Both the position numbers and the translations under genes were made by a program. A stretch of DNA of 64,000 nt from Gastracanthus pulcherrimus (taxonomy: Eukaryota; Arthropoda; Insecta; Hymenoptera; Pteromalidae), in NCBI GenBank assembly GCA_949152435.1, contig OX424572.1, positions 47,137,515 to 47,201,514 of the forward strand. Reading direction: 5' to 3'. The notes under the pieces are model-generated. The model was given only the letters and a program-made list of their open reading frames with translations, was not told where the DNA came from and did no database searches. Shown here piece after piece: positions 43,620-56,189 of the stretch; within the stretch, counting starts at the first letter, position 1, and each line of letters starts with the position of its first letter.

Positions 43620-46248
43620 CACACCTCACACAATGTTACAGCAAGGTTACAGCAAGGTTTCATGCAAGGTTTGAAACCTTTAAAAAATATTTCAATGAAG
43701 CTTTTCGAAATGTTGTTTTGACTGGTTCAAGTACATGCAAAAATATTTCATTAAACATTTTGGGTATGTTTTTCAAAAAGTTACTAGTGAAACTCTTTTA
43801 AAATATTACAGAAACATTTCATAGTGGGTTCTCACGCAGCATGAAATATTTCATGAAATATTGATAAAACCTTTTAGAAATATTTCTTGTACGATTTGTA
43901 GTACATTGATTATTATTATTATTGTTTAACATTATTAGATAATATACATTACGATCACGTGACATATTTGATGATTAAATCTATTTTATTAAAATATTTG
44001 AAAAAATAAGAGAATTAAAAAAATTGATGGGACTGGGAATCGAACCGGCGACCTGCTGCGTTAGAAGATTCCAGCGCTGTAACCAATCCGCCACGGGGGA
44101 ACTTTAAAGTGTTTTAAAGAAATTTTACTTATATTTTACAAGTAATAGTTACAATGATGACACCGTGTATAGATAGCGCATAATTTATAAATAATCGGTA
44201 TATTTAAAAAAAAAAAATAAATATTTATTTGTTTTATTTAGAAAGAATTATTATTATATAATTTTAATTTTTATATTAACGTTTTTACTTTCATTTCGAT
44301 GAGCAAAAATCTGTTCTAATATATTAAATTATGCAACAATAATTAATAAACATGTAGTAAGGAGATAAATAATTTCTATAGCTTTAGATTTTAGATATGA
44401 CGTTTGGTTCCTCCTGGAGGAAGTTTTACAATAATTTTTCCTATTAATACGTATTGAAGAAACATATTATAGAAATTAAGTGCATTGAAGAAAATATGTA
44501 TTTCATTTAGAAAATCAATCTAAGGGAGTACTATCAGTACTCCGTGAGTCAAATTCTTGTTTGGTCGTTTTTGACTTTCGTGGGAAGGTAAATCGTGTGC
44601 TTAAAAGGTTAAGTGGGCGTGAAAATTTTGATTGGTTTGCTTATATTAACTCTCAAAATTGGTGTTTCAACATTTCGATTTTTGGATTATATTTATGGTA
44701 TATTAAATACATATATCTCAAAGTTTCGTAGAAATCAGAACAGCAGTTTTCATGAATTTCATGATTGTAACTATCGGAAACGTGAGTTCTCATAAGGTTC
44801 CTACTTGTTAAAAACGTAAATATAAAATTCTTATCTTTTCTTTTGGGTTGGTGTAGCTTTCTAAAAATTTATATGAGAAAGTTTGAGGTCAAAACATGCT
44901 AGTTACACACAATTTTAGAGTTTTCTGAACACTTATTTGAAACCGATAGTTCTCCATTAACTAAATTTATTCCTTTTGTTTTGGCGATTCAAAATTTTTT
45001 GCGTGAAATGGGGCGTTATTAACATATTAATATAGATGTAGTATTTATTTAGGTCTATTTGTTATATCCAATAAAAATAATTGAGGAAGGAAAAATAAAG
45101 CTCTTAATATTATTGTTTATTTATCCATAAATCAAAAACGAATGCAGGAAATATCAAAAACAAAAGTTTAGGTTAATATGTTATTAATAACAATGTTGTC
45201 TATAATATCGCTTTTTACAAGATTTTATAAATTCTATAATAGAAAGTATATTTAGTTAACTTTTCTATGTTCGGTTGTACGATACATAAAAAATTTCTCT
45301 TATAATACGGCAAATGAGCGGTAACGGAAAAGTCGTTACTTTTATACTTTGAGTGATATTATGGACCAACAATTCCAAATAAATTAGCCCTACACCTCTT
45401 AAAAACTTATTAAAAAAACGTATTTAATACAAAATATGATGAACTGACTATGTTAAGAAACAAAAGTTATTTATGCTTGTAATGCTTATTGTTAATTTTC
45501 TAAATTATCTATGTATTTGAAAGACCCAAGGAATGTAAACAAATATGTGCATCTATATATTCGTCAGAAATACTTACTTGCAGATTCCTATTTTACCAGC
45601 TCCACATTTTTATAATTTTTTTCATGCTGTGCATTCCATTGATGTATTCATTATGGAAAAATAAAATTGATATAAATTAGCAATTAAATTAATTTAACTA
45701 TATGACATTTTTTATTTGTTCAGTATTAAGTTCCAGCGACAATCTTCCAGCGTACTTTCTAAATAAGATTATTAAAAGTTTCTGTACAAAAGTTCGAAAT
45801 ATAGTTTATGGTTTTCTGTAAGGTGGACTGAAATATTTTGGAAACGTTTCCGTAAATCATTTAATCTTTCTGAACGACATGATCGATAATCATTGTCTAA
45901 CATTTCAATAACATTTCATGGAATATTGTAGGAAATGTTTTTATAACAATTCATGTTAAATTTGCAAAAATGTGTAAAAGTTTTGAAAAATTTTCTTAAA
46001 TTCTTAAAAAAATAATTTTATTGCAGAAAAATAACCTGCAACATAACTTTTCTAAAACATTTCCGAATTATTTTCTGAAACGTTTTTTGTTATAATTTTA
46101 TAAATATTTCATGAAATATTTCTGCAAGGTTATGTAAATATTTCATAATATTATTTCAGAAAGGCTTTCGCAAACTTTTTATAATGTTTACACAAACTTA
46201 CAGTAAGCTTTCTTTGAAATGTTTCCTGAAACATTGTGTGCTGTGTTG
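43620..46248. mobile_element. 2.6-kb inverted-repeat element with AAATATTTC subterminal arrays
   Basis: The left end ACACCTCACACAATGTTACA (from 43621) mirrors the right end, whose reverse complement reads ACACAGCACACAATGTTTCA. For several hundred bp inside both ends, units such as GAAATATTTCATGAAATATT and AAACGTTTC recur. The interior has no transposase frame, so it is a non-autonomous element or the ends of a lost one. A tRNA-like SINE head lies inside (44029-44102). I could not fix a target duplication. Confidence 0.55.
44029..44102 (-). repeat. tRNA-like sequence, minus strand
   Basis: The minus strand reads CCGTGGCGGATTGGTTACAG (box A-like) and CGCCGGTTCGATTCCCAG (box B). The length is close to a tRNA, but neither the acceptor stem nor the T stem pairs fully and there is no 5-bp anticodon stem. 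A tRNA-derived repeat is more likely than a working gene. Confidence 0.6.
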
Positions 46249-46349
46249 AGAGCGATCAAAAACTGTTACCGTATATTGGCGATTAACTTAGCTTGGATAT
46301 GATTTCATCGTATTTGAATACTGGTGAAATATACTAACGAGTTTCGTAT

Positions 46350-46690
46350 TCAATATAGTATAAATAATACATTTTTTATAATAGCGAGTTTACCTGAAAC
46401 AGTCACTTTTATCCATTTTTATAGATTGAATCGGATATTGATAATTTGTGATAATAACATCACAAACCGTAAGATTATATCATATGCAATTATTTTCCTG
46501 CATGTTTTATTCAATTAAATATATGTCCATTTTTACTTTGCTACACTTTTTCCATAAATATTGTTTTTAAATAACCATCTTAGATTTTTAACTTAATAAT
46601 ATAAACAAGAAAATAATTGCATATGATATATACTTACATTTTGTAATGTGATTATTACAGCGGTAATTGGTTTACGGACTCTTATCGATT
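46350..46690. repeat. Foldback with GTAAGATTATATCATATGCA core arms
   Basis: GATTATATCATATGCAATTATTTTC near 46470 mirrors GAAAATAATTGCATATGATATATAC near 46610. The outer parts (GAATCGGATATTG/CGATTCCGG) pair loosely. Confidence 0.6.
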
Positions 46691-46699
46691 CCGGTACCT

Positions 46700-47160
46700 A
46701 ATTGCAGCAAAAAGTTTATTATGTTTTCTGATTTATTTATTTATTTATTTTAAGAGTATTTCATCTTAGAAAAATTTACGAGTGTAAATGAATAGATTAT
46801 AATCGAGTTCCATTACTTATATTAGTCAGATTGCATAATTAGTTGCAAGAAACTTTTAAAAGGTTCCGAAAACTACGAGTTCGCCACTATAATTATCCGG
46901 TTATTTACTTGGGTCCTCTACCCTAGCTAGTTAGGTGGGCTGGCACAGGTAGGCTGCTCCAGCTAGCATATATTTCCAGCAATTAATAATTAACAGTCAC
47001 TTTGATAAATAATAAACATAGTGATTATTCAAATGAATAATATTTAGCCCGTTAATACGGAGAAAAGAGACGGGTTACATAGGTAGTAGGTATGCTTTGA
47101 ATGTCCTTCTTCAACTAGGTTCTATATAGAGATATCTACATAGGAACATAGCCACATAGG
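46700..47160. other. Non-coding upstream region of the PWWP gene
   Basis: AT-rich sequence gives way to more GC-balanced sequence from about 46900. No defined promoter motif could be fixed. Confidence 0.4.
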
Positions 47161-47164
47161 TCCC

Positions 47165-47591
47165 ACATGTTCCTGGTTCCCCCTACTCCGCGACCCCTCC
47201 GCCATCATGAGCACATTGGCGCGTCGCGACTCGCGTTTTTTGGAATAACTGTGACACTGGCTCTGAGCTCACTGACTATAGCAGTGTGTGTAAGAGCTTG
47301 CTGTATCAAAGTTCAGAAAGAACGAATGAGCAAAGCAGATCCTGCTAGACGTGCGTCGAGCCATCATCGCGTTCTTGATCAATGCTGGCACGCATTTTTC
47401 GGCAGTAACCTCTTCTGCAGACACTTGCTACTACACGTGGACGCGCGGCCCCCTTCACTCATACCACTTTTCTCTCGCCTCTCGCTTCTCGCTTCTCGCT
47501 TCTCGCCTCTCGCCTCGTCTCGTCTCGTCTCGTCTCGTCTGGCCTCGTCTCGTCTTATCTCGTCTTGTCTCCTGCTTCTGCATATCACAAG
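47165..47591 (+). promoter_or_regulatory. GC-richer putative promoter and 5' UTR of the PWWP gene
   Basis: Base composition rises (GCGCGTCGCGACTCGCG near 47218) just upstream of the first coding exon. A (TCTCG)n pentanucleotide tract occupies about 47475-47570. The long frame at 47167-47649 is in another reading frame than the exon and is explained by the repeat tract. Confidence 0.35.
47475..47570. repeat. (CTCGT/CTCGC)n pentanucleotide repeat
   Basis: TCTCGCTTCTCGC changes into CGTCTCGTCTCGT units, about 18 copies. It sits 20-115 bp upstream of the putative start codon. Confidence 0.93.
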
Positions 47592-47645
47592 ATGCAGGAC
47601 AATCCGGCCAATGCCCCTGACTTGGATGACATCGATTTACTCAGG
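47592..47645 (+). CDS. First coding exon of a PWWP-domain gene
   Basis: ATG at 47592 opens MQDNPANAPDLDDIDLLR, 18 codons that end exactly at a strong donor, AGG|GTAAGC. The acidic DLDDIDLL stretch fits the acidic character of the large exon at 54090. The exon ends after a complete codon (phase 0) and the large exon begins in phase 0, so joining them keeps the frame. The intron would be about 6.4 kb and filled with MITEs and microsatellites. That the two exons belong to one transcript is inference from phase, strand and composition. An undetected small exon between them is possible. Confidence 0.55.
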
Positions 47646-48686
47646 GTAAGCATGTCTCTTTTTCTCCTCTGTTACTTGTTTCTAGTCTCTAGTAATCTCT
47701 ACTGTCTAGTCAAAACCTAAACACGTATAATTTAACCTCGCTCTACATATTATACGCTCCCTCTCCGTTTCTCTGCTTTTTTCTACCAATTCTCCTTTCC
47801 ACATTCCACACACTCCAAGAAACACGCGAAACTTTTGCAACCTTTTTCCGACACTTCTCTCCAATATTCCAAGAGTTCGGATGTTGTTTGTGCTTTGTTT
47901 TCACTTTCTCTTTTCATTATACTTGTTGCACACGCTATAATCATATCTCCTGACACTTTGTTTACTTTTTTCGCAGCGTCTTGCTCTCTTACAGACCTTA
48001 TAGTATGTGCTGCCGTATATATTTATTATGTTTATTTACAAAGTTAAAACTGATTAAAATTATCGGTCAATCTTATTCTCTTATTTTTCCATCTATTTAT
48101 TTTATTGATAAAATGTCACAGATATGTCTAATGTGTCACTGATGTGTATTTCATATGTCTGTAAAATTTACTGATAAACAAAGTATTATTTACAACATTA
48201 TTTATATGCATATATTTATTTAAAATTATTTTAAATACATAATTGATCGTCATATTTTTCTTGTCTAGCAGACGAAATACATTTCTTTTGCCTTGTATGA
48301 TTTCTTCAGTGAGACTCAATGAAAGTTATGTTAAGATCTGCTTTTTCAGACCCTCATTCGCGTTAAATCTGTCGCTTTATTTTGTATTCTATTATTTAGA
48401 ATTAGTCGTTAGTTGTAGCAGTATTAAACGCATTTTTTGTGAATTTTCGTTTATAAAAAATTAAAAAAATTTTTGAGACTGATTGAGATATAATTACTCA
48501 ATGCGCTGATACGATGTGCGCTCGTGTAAGGCTATATGGGTAACATATAACAGGCAAAAAGTACGTCCTCCTGCTCTTATTGGTGCGAGTGGCACTCGCG
48601 CGCCCCCATAAATAAAGTGCTCCTAAAAAAAGAACGGGAAAGAAAAAAAGTAACGCTACAGCGATTCTACAATTTTTGCTCACGCT

Positions 48687-48913
48687 CTAAGGGGAGGTCG
48701 AAGCTTACATGCAGTTACATAGTTACCGACAATTTCGTATTTTTCGGTAATCTCATTCAATTTTTAATTTTTTTCCATTATCTCAGTTGTCCGGTGTTCC
48801 TTAGTAGATTGAGAACACCGAGCAACTAAAGTTTTTAACTTTTATGAACAGTTAAATTAGAATAATGTAAAATTCAATGCATAAATCTGTAATCGACTCC
48901 GACCTCCCCTTAA
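48687..48913. mobile_element. 219-bp MITE with GGGGAGGTCG ends
   Basis: GGGGAGGTCGAAGC (from 48691) mirrors GACTCCGACCTCCCC (ending 48909). The right border is TTAA (48910-48913) and the left CTAA (48687-48690), consistent with a mutated TTAA duplication. The interior has no frame. G-rich ends with TTAA recall the Kolobok-type ends elsewhere in the window. Confidence 0.75.
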
Positions 48914-50179
48914 CAATACTTATATAGAGCTAATAATAGATGCACTTTTATTTTATCCTTACTAATTAATATTAAATTTAATTTTTGTTTGTTTTGTTTG
49001 TTTGTTAATTACTTAATCGCGCAATAACCACTACACCAATTTTAATAAATCATTACGATTTTTTTGTCAATTTACCAGAACAATTGAAATTCTCTGAATT
49101 GAAAATCACTTTTTTTTGCTTCATAAATCCGATTTTTTGCGTTTTGTCATTTTTTATTTATACAGCTAAATTTTATCCGACGAATTCTCGAAGCCGCGGG
49201 TATATATAGATATAGATATAGATTTTTTACAGTTCATACACGATTTGTAAACTTTTACTTCTTAAAATGATTTATACGGGAGATTGGGGAGAAATTGACA
49301 GGAATCAATATTTTTAAGTTAACAGCGTAACAGTAGGTTGTGGCTTTGACAAAAATTAGAACATCAGACTGAAAAATCTTTAGACGAAAGTTATGAATGT
49401 TTGGGGATAACTACATTACTTCTATTGTGTAAAACGTTGTTTATTGTAGCACGTCAATAATTTTTCGTAATTAAATTTAAACTTATTATAAATAGGCATA
49501 TAACGAAGCCTAAGAACTGATATTTTTATTGATATCGAATTGCGAACAATTTGAGACTCTGATTACTTATGAAAGTGTCATATTGAGCTATAATTAGAAT
49601 TTTTAGAAGTTAAGATTTTTATAGTTTTTCCTGTTATAATTGTTAAAATTCTCGTTACATATGCAATATCTACACGTATTTTAGTAATGTTTCTGTACTG
49701 TTCAGTAGAATTTCATGGTTGAAAAAAAAATCAAACATATACTTGAGACCTTACTCTTCAAACAAAGCATGCTCCGAAGTATAATATTTTCATAGTGACG
49801 AGTTAAAAAAGTTAGAGGAATAAAAAAGCCAGTGCGGAAGTTAGTGAAAGAGTCGATTTATACATTTGACGAATGACGCAGTGGGTGCAGGCCGCAGGGG
49901 CACGCGCGAGAATTAACTTTATGAATGAAGGTTTCCGCGCGATTGTAAACACAATAAGCAGTAAGAGCAGCACGAGATGGCGCATTGCAACAGTTTCATT
50001 CATTGGAAAGAGAGGAAAAACGGACAAGTGCGAGAGACCAATGTGGGGGCCAAATAGATAGCTACTACCCGTGTACAACTTTTCTCGGCCGCCTTCACTC
50101 ATCCCCCCTTTTATAAAGTTTTCAGACTGAGTGAGAGAGTGGGTCGAGTAGACGAGCGGCGCGCTTTATATATGCTGTA

Positions 50180-50279
<100 letters not shown>

Positions 50280-50767
50280 TATATACACATACATATAGTC
50301 TGCACATATACCTACACGCCGGGAGAGAAAAAGTAGAATCACAATTGGAGGGAACAGTCGACCACTGCAATACATCGACCTTTGACCCTCTGTACTTTAT
50401 GTATACAATACACATTTACGAGACGATGCGACTTGCCGTAAGGAGTCTTTGAACAAATTTCAATTATTTCATTTAACTGCTGCTGCTTGTAAGGTGACTC
50501 GAGAATTTTCAATACAATACCTTTTTTCTTTTCGCAACAATTTTTTCCATATTTTTTAAACTCTTTTGACCTATGCATAAACGTTAGTACTGCTATTTTT
50601 ATTAATGCAGTTTCCATTATTTTGTGCTTATAATTAAATACGAAAATAAGTATTTTCGGTACCCTTTATTTGACGCTCGGAAAACTCTATTTTTGCTGCA
50701 CTTTATAGGCACCGAAAATGGTCTTTTTTATTCATGTGTTATAAAAAGAATTTTTAATAGCTTTTTT

Positions 50768-51070
50768 CTTGAGGATTATGCGTTAATTTTTGGCCATTCA
50801 AAGCTCTATTTTTATTTTTTTATGAAGATTTAAAATAAATGAAATTTAAGATTCATTGATTTGTTTTTGTTTTATACCATTTTTTCACATTTATGATATT
50901 TTTGTAATAAGTGAATCCGTTTTTCATAAACTCGAACAAAATTACGAAAATATTTTATTTTTAAAATTATAAAAGTAGATAAGTAGATGCATTTACTATA
51001 TTCATAAATAAAATTTAATCAACAATTATAGTGTTGCATAATTTATTATTGTCAATTGGAAAAAAATGTA
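50768..51070 (+). repeat. Dispersed repeat, copy 2
   Basis: Matches 39752-40060 from GAGGATTATGCGTTAATTTT through TTATTATTGTCAATTG. It differs by small indels. Confidence 0.85.
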
Positions 51071-51179
51071 CCTTGATATTCGAAACATTTTAAGTTGCTT
51101 TTTAATTGCTGTACTTTGGCATAGGATTATTACTCGGACATCATACAGAAGCATATTTATATAAGAAACATAATACTAT

Positions 51180-51530
51180 GTTAAATATTAATTTTCATGA
51201 TTTATTATTATAATAACTATATATAGTGCAAGAATAAAGTACATTTAAAGTTCATTTTACTTGGTTCACGTTGAATCTTTCCCATATTCGAAAATACCCA
51301 GATTTACAAAATGATAAATCAACATGAAAAGTATATTAGAAACACAATATTATGTATAATATTAATTTTCATAATTTATTATTATCATTATTATATTCAG
51401 TACAAAGAATAAAATACGTTTTACATTTATTTTGTCTTTAATCCGCGTTGAATCTTTACCATTTTCAAAAAATCACCAGATTTAAGAAATGATAAATCAA
51501 TATAAAAAGCATAATAGAAACGTAATATTA
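51180..51530. repeat. Tandem repeat, about 185-bp unit, 2 copies
   Basis: TTAATTTTCATGATTTATTA, then AAGAATAAAGTAC, CACGTTGAATCTTTCCCAT and CCAGATTTACAAAATGATAA recurs one unit later with about 80% identity. It directly follows the dispersed repeat and may belong to it. Confidence 0.75.
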
Positions 51531-52874
51531 CGTTTATTAATAATTATTATTATTATTATTATAATTTGATTAAAGCAACCAAAAAAAGCATCAAAATAAA
51601 ACATCATAAAATCTTCTAACAAAATCAACAAAATGAAACACAAAAAACAATGAAAGATTCTAACCTCGTTAAAATAATCAAGAGAAGCAGTGAAAAAACG
51701 CGCAGATGCCAAAACTGACAACATAAAACTTATGCTAGAAAGTTCACTGAGTCTTAAACTTCCCTCGATACTTTTTTTCGTTGAATATACTTAACCATAT
51801 AAAAGGTAACTCACTGGTTTGCAATTAAATTGTTGAAAGAAAAATATTTAATATTTAACTATCTATGCGTTTATTAGCAGCGCTAGACTATTTTACGAGT
51901 CTATGCAAAAAATGAGCAAGATCCGTTCATATTTGTCGGAGTTGCAGCGAGTTAAGTTTAAAAAACGTGGTGCAAATAAGATTTAAAATTTTGCCGCTTT
52001 TATTTTTATTTTTTCAAATACTAAACATTGTACAAACAAAGTATATATAAAATGTTGCCATTTTTTATCCTTTATACGATGCTATTTTTAAAAATTCATT
52101 TCCGCAAATTTAAAAATTGGTCACCATGTCGTCCATTTGTATATACGGCAACCCGAGCCGAGCGCTAAGGACGTTTTAGAATCGATGCCTTCAATTAATA
52201 TAAATAATAGTACCTTTTATCGTATTAATTGTTATAGCTTGGATATTTGAACCAATTACTGTGCTCTGCATTGATTATTTCACCGAATAACTTTATGGTT
52301 TCATATTTTTTTAAATGCAAATATCGAAGGGGACGGTAATCGGTTCCATTTTGTTTAGACCACAGATCATCGTCATTTTGATAAGATTGCTGCGCAATCT
52401 CATGTTAATATCTATCGCTGAGATATGAGATATATCACCTGATTCTAACGATTATTCACTTCCCATAATTAAATCGCCTGATCGGGTCTCCTGATTTATC
52501 ACCTGATTTGGTTAGATGATTAAATTACCTGACGAAATCATTTGATTTTGCTTCTAAAAATTTTGTTACATAATAATTTCTTCAAAATAACGTGTTCTGA
52601 AATATTATTTTTCTCAATTTTTTAATAGAGTAATTATCCAATTTGCTTATTAACTGTTTTTTTAGAATGATTTAATATTTTTTTTACGAAATTGTAAATC
52701 GCAAACAAATTAGAATGAGTTAAGATATATTGAAAAGTTTTTATTCATAATAAATTACAAAGATTGGTGTAGAAAAATATACGGCGGTCTTCAATTTTGA
52801 TTGCCAACACGATCTAATTGGCGTTATCAAGGTTTTATTATATTCAAAATACATATAGCTATATATGAATGTGG

Positions 52875-53000
<126 letters not shown>

Positions 53001-54089
53001 TATTGGGCTTCTCTTTTTAACTCATTTTTTATCTATTTCTACGTGTATTTTGAACATAATAAAACTTTGAAAACGCCAATTCGATCATGTTGGCTCTCAA
53101 AACCTTGCGGTAGCCCAAGAAATGTAGAGATCAATCAAAGAGACCTAAAAACCATAAAAAAATGTTAAAATGTTTTCCTTTATATTTTGATAAAATATTA
53201 AAATTTACCAAGAAAGAACATCTATTATATGACAAAGTGACTCATTTTTACCTTAAAATGTATTATCAATTAATTTAGTATGTAAAGGTGTGTCTGTCCC
53301 CTTAAAGAATATAAGTATATTGGTATATCAAAAGAATTTTCCAATGCAATAATGCAACTAATACGTTTGAAAAAGTAGAGGGTATCTGCTCTCTCGCTCG
53401 CATTCACGTGCGTTATGTACGCGCAGCGCTGTCGCGTAGGGTTAGTCACGTGGTAATACGTCTACCGAAACGACTATTGCTGCTCATGTATATATATATA
53501 CTGACGGTGCGTAAATATAAGAATCACTCTAGTTATTTATTTCTCACTCATCGAAAATTAATTAATGGTGCGTTTTTGTGCATTAATGTCTTCTGAATAA
53601 CGTGCTGCAAACCGTTTTGGCATAGCGTTCATAGTTTCGGAGAAAAGGGTAAAAATAGGTCTGTTTACCAATTCACCGCCCAAACGGAACATTGTTTAAC
53701 ATTGTATAGGAAAGAAAAAGTTTCTAACGGTCTAAAGATAATAAATATCCACATTGCAGAAATGGCAGGGCTAAAGTGATTTCAGACCTTCGTTTACTGG
53801 ACTACCTTTCAAATTTGTATTAACGAGGGTTTGCTGTATTAAAAAAATGCACCTCGGAATTGGGAGCATCTACCGTGTTCTTCTTAGTGAGTTTCTGGGG
53901 CCCACACTGGTCCGTCTTAGCGTGATTACAGTGTATAGAGAAAGAGTTTTATCTGTGACAGCCTGTGTCTGATTTCTTTTAGTATTTTACTATTAATTAT
54001 ATTCATGATCATAAATATTCAATATTTTTGATTATCTTATTTATTATAGTAGATTATAATATTTTTTTTTATATATAATTTTGTTTCAG

Positions 54090-55041
54090 ATTCATGTAAA
54101 GATCAGTAATGAAAGCTATTGGTCTGATAGTACGTGGAGGGAAATGATAGCAGCAGACTTATTTGATGATCATAATTACTGCAAAGATAACACTAAAAAA
54201 TCAAAACAAAGTAATGTTGAAAATTCGAATGCGTATGAGGAAACAGTTCATGAAAATGCGTTTGTGTACGAATGTAACAGTGAATTCATGGAATTTGATG
54301 TACAAAACTGCGAGGAGATAGATTGCGAAGAAGAAATGCAAAATGGCAACATCATATTGACCAATTCTTTAGAAAAAGAAATAATTTCTAGCGATTCCGC
54401 AAATAAAGTAAATTTTAACAAAACTACTGAAGAAATAATGTCCATTGATACTTCTAACAAAGTAAACACTAGAAATGCTACAGAAGATGAGAGTGAAATA
54501 AATATTGATCACATTGATTCACATAGTTCATATAGTTTACAATCCTTTACTGAGCATGAAAAAAACTTTTATTCGTTCACCAAAGATGACAGTGGTATCG
54601 AAAGTTTTGATTCACTTCTTACAGAGAGTGATGATAGCTTTATTGAAAGCAGTGCAAATGAGAAAATTGTTCTCTGTGATAAAGAGCAGTCACTGGATAA
54701 TCATACTTATTTATTCCATCGATCCACTGATGACTCGATAAAAAGTTACTTCAACAAAAGAAAAGCTAGTATAACTTCAGATGTTAGTAAGGCAACTACT
54801 GTAGAAAGTGTAGAAATAACTGAAAATAACTATGAATCTCCTGTAAAAAAGTGCTGTACTCTGAGGAAGAACGAAGAGATATTTGTAAGTAAAGAATTAT
54901 CAATAATCGAAGAGGAGATTCAACATTCAAGACGAGTGACAAGACTTTCAATAAAGAGCAGTGTTGAAAAACCAGTCAAATTTATTGACAATAGCCCAGG
55001 AAAACTTGTCTGGGGATATTTCAGAACTGGATGGTGGCCTG
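54090..55041 (+). CDS. Large exon of a PWWP-domain chromatin protein (partial)
   Basis: After the acceptor TTTTGTTTCAG the frame is open for 317 codons (phase 0, ends phase 1 at donor CCTG|GTAGGT). The first about 280 residues are acidic and Ser/Thr/Asn-rich with no fold I recognise. The C-terminal part has basic patches (SRRVTRLSIKSSVEKPVK). It ends GKLVWGYFRTGWWPG, the start of a PWWP domain, where the signature reads GWWP. PWWP domains bind methylated histone tails and DNA and occur in NSD-type methyltransferases, DNMT3 and other chromatin readers, and the sequence alone does not choose between them. The next exon, completing the PWWP domain, was not found in the remaining 9 kb, so the gene continues outside or across a long repeat-filled intron. 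Confidence 0.8.
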
Positions 55042-55229
55042 GTAGGTTTTTTTAATTCCTATTTAAGATTGTACAGTCTATATAGTCTGTATCAAAAGTT
55101 GAACTAGAAATGAGAACCAAATGAACCGCAATTGTACAAATAATCGATAATAATACTTTGCAAAATTTTGACAACGTACCAATTTATTCCTAAGGTCCAT
55201 AAATCGCTAGTAAATAGTTTACTGAACAA

Positions 55230-55315
55230 TATGGTTCAGCATATGATTAGCTATATGATTTATCATGTGATTAACAATATGATTTATCATGTGATTAATA
55301 ATATGATTATTTTCA
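55230..55315. repeat. Short tandem repeat, about 30-bp units
   Basis: About three units of ATATGATTTATCATGTGATTAAC. Confidence 0.8.
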
Positions 55316-55397
55316 GTAGGATATATTAACCTTTTCAGTCACGACTTTTTTTATACGCGGAAAAAGTATAAGTTTCTTGGTAAGTTTAAAGTACACT

Positions 55398-55660
55398 GAA
55401 AATGGTTTGCAAGAACTTACGTAAAAACTTACGTATGAACTTACGTATAAACTTACGTATGAACTTACGTGTGAAGTTACGTATGAACTTACGTGTGAAC
55501 TTACGTATGAACTTATGTATGAACTTACGTATGAACTTACGTAAGATACTACGTAAGAACTTACATATGAACTTACGTAAGATACTACGTAAGAACTTAC
55601 ATATGAACTTACGTAAGATACTACGTAAGAACTTACATAAGAACTTACGTACGGATTTCA
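55398..55660. repeat. 12-bp minisatellite 'GAACTTACGTAT'
   Basis: More than 20 units of GAACTTACGTAT/GAACTTACGTAA with GATACTACGTAA variants. The core TTACGTAA is self-complementary. Both strands are open as Met-Asn-Leu-Arg or Arg-Lys-Phe repeats, which I read as by-products because the period is a multiple of 3. Confidence 0.95.
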
Positions 55661-56180
55661 ACGGAGAACTTACGTAAGTACTTACGTCAGTTCCTACTTG
55701 CGATTTTAAATTGAATTAGCCAACTAAATAATAAATTAAACAAATTAATTAGACATTATTGAGATACCCACTATGGGTAGTACCATCCGTAGGTACTTCG
55801 GAAATTGGTACTTTTAAGGCATAACAAATTATTTTTAGTAATTTTTAAATTTTCTTTAAGCTGTCTGTGCAAGAACTTGCGTCAGAACTTAGGTAAGAAA
55901 TTACGCAAGTTCTAACCTAAGTTCTGACGTAAGTTTTAACCTAAGTTCTGACATAAGCTATTTTGTAATTTCTTACAGAGGTAGCTTAAACAAATTTCAA
56001 AATTACTAAAAATAATCTTTTATGCCTCTAAAGTACTAAATTCCGAAGTACCATCCGGATAGTACTTCCCGTATTGGGTATCTCAATAGATGTCAAATTA
56101 ATTTGTTTAATTTATTGTTTAGTTGGCTAATTCAATTTAAAATCGCAAGTCAGTACTTTAGTAAGAACTTACTACTTACG
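55660..56180. repeat. Foldback element next to the 12-bp array
   Basis: TTTTAAATTGAATTAGCCAA (55699 onward) mirrors TTGGCTAATTCAATTTAAAA (about 56122-56141). Inner parts mirror through GGGTAGTACCATCCG/CCATCCGGATAGTAC and AACTTAGGTAAGAAATT/TTTCTTAC. The centre near 55905 carries AAGTTCTAACCTAAGTTCTG repeats. The outer ends both carry ACTTACGTA units, so the 12-bp array may be an expansion of this element's end. Confidence 0.8.
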
Positions 56181-56189
56181 TACATAAGA

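Noticed and set aside
44029..44102. A functional tRNA gene on the minus strand
   Set aside because: Box A and box B are good but acceptor, anticodon and T stems do not pair, so a tRNA-derived repeat is more likely.
47167..47649. 160-codon frame upstream of the PWWP gene
   Set aside because: Over half is translated pentanucleotide repeat. The exon reading MQDNPANAPDLDD in another frame has a proper donor and fits the downstream exon phase.
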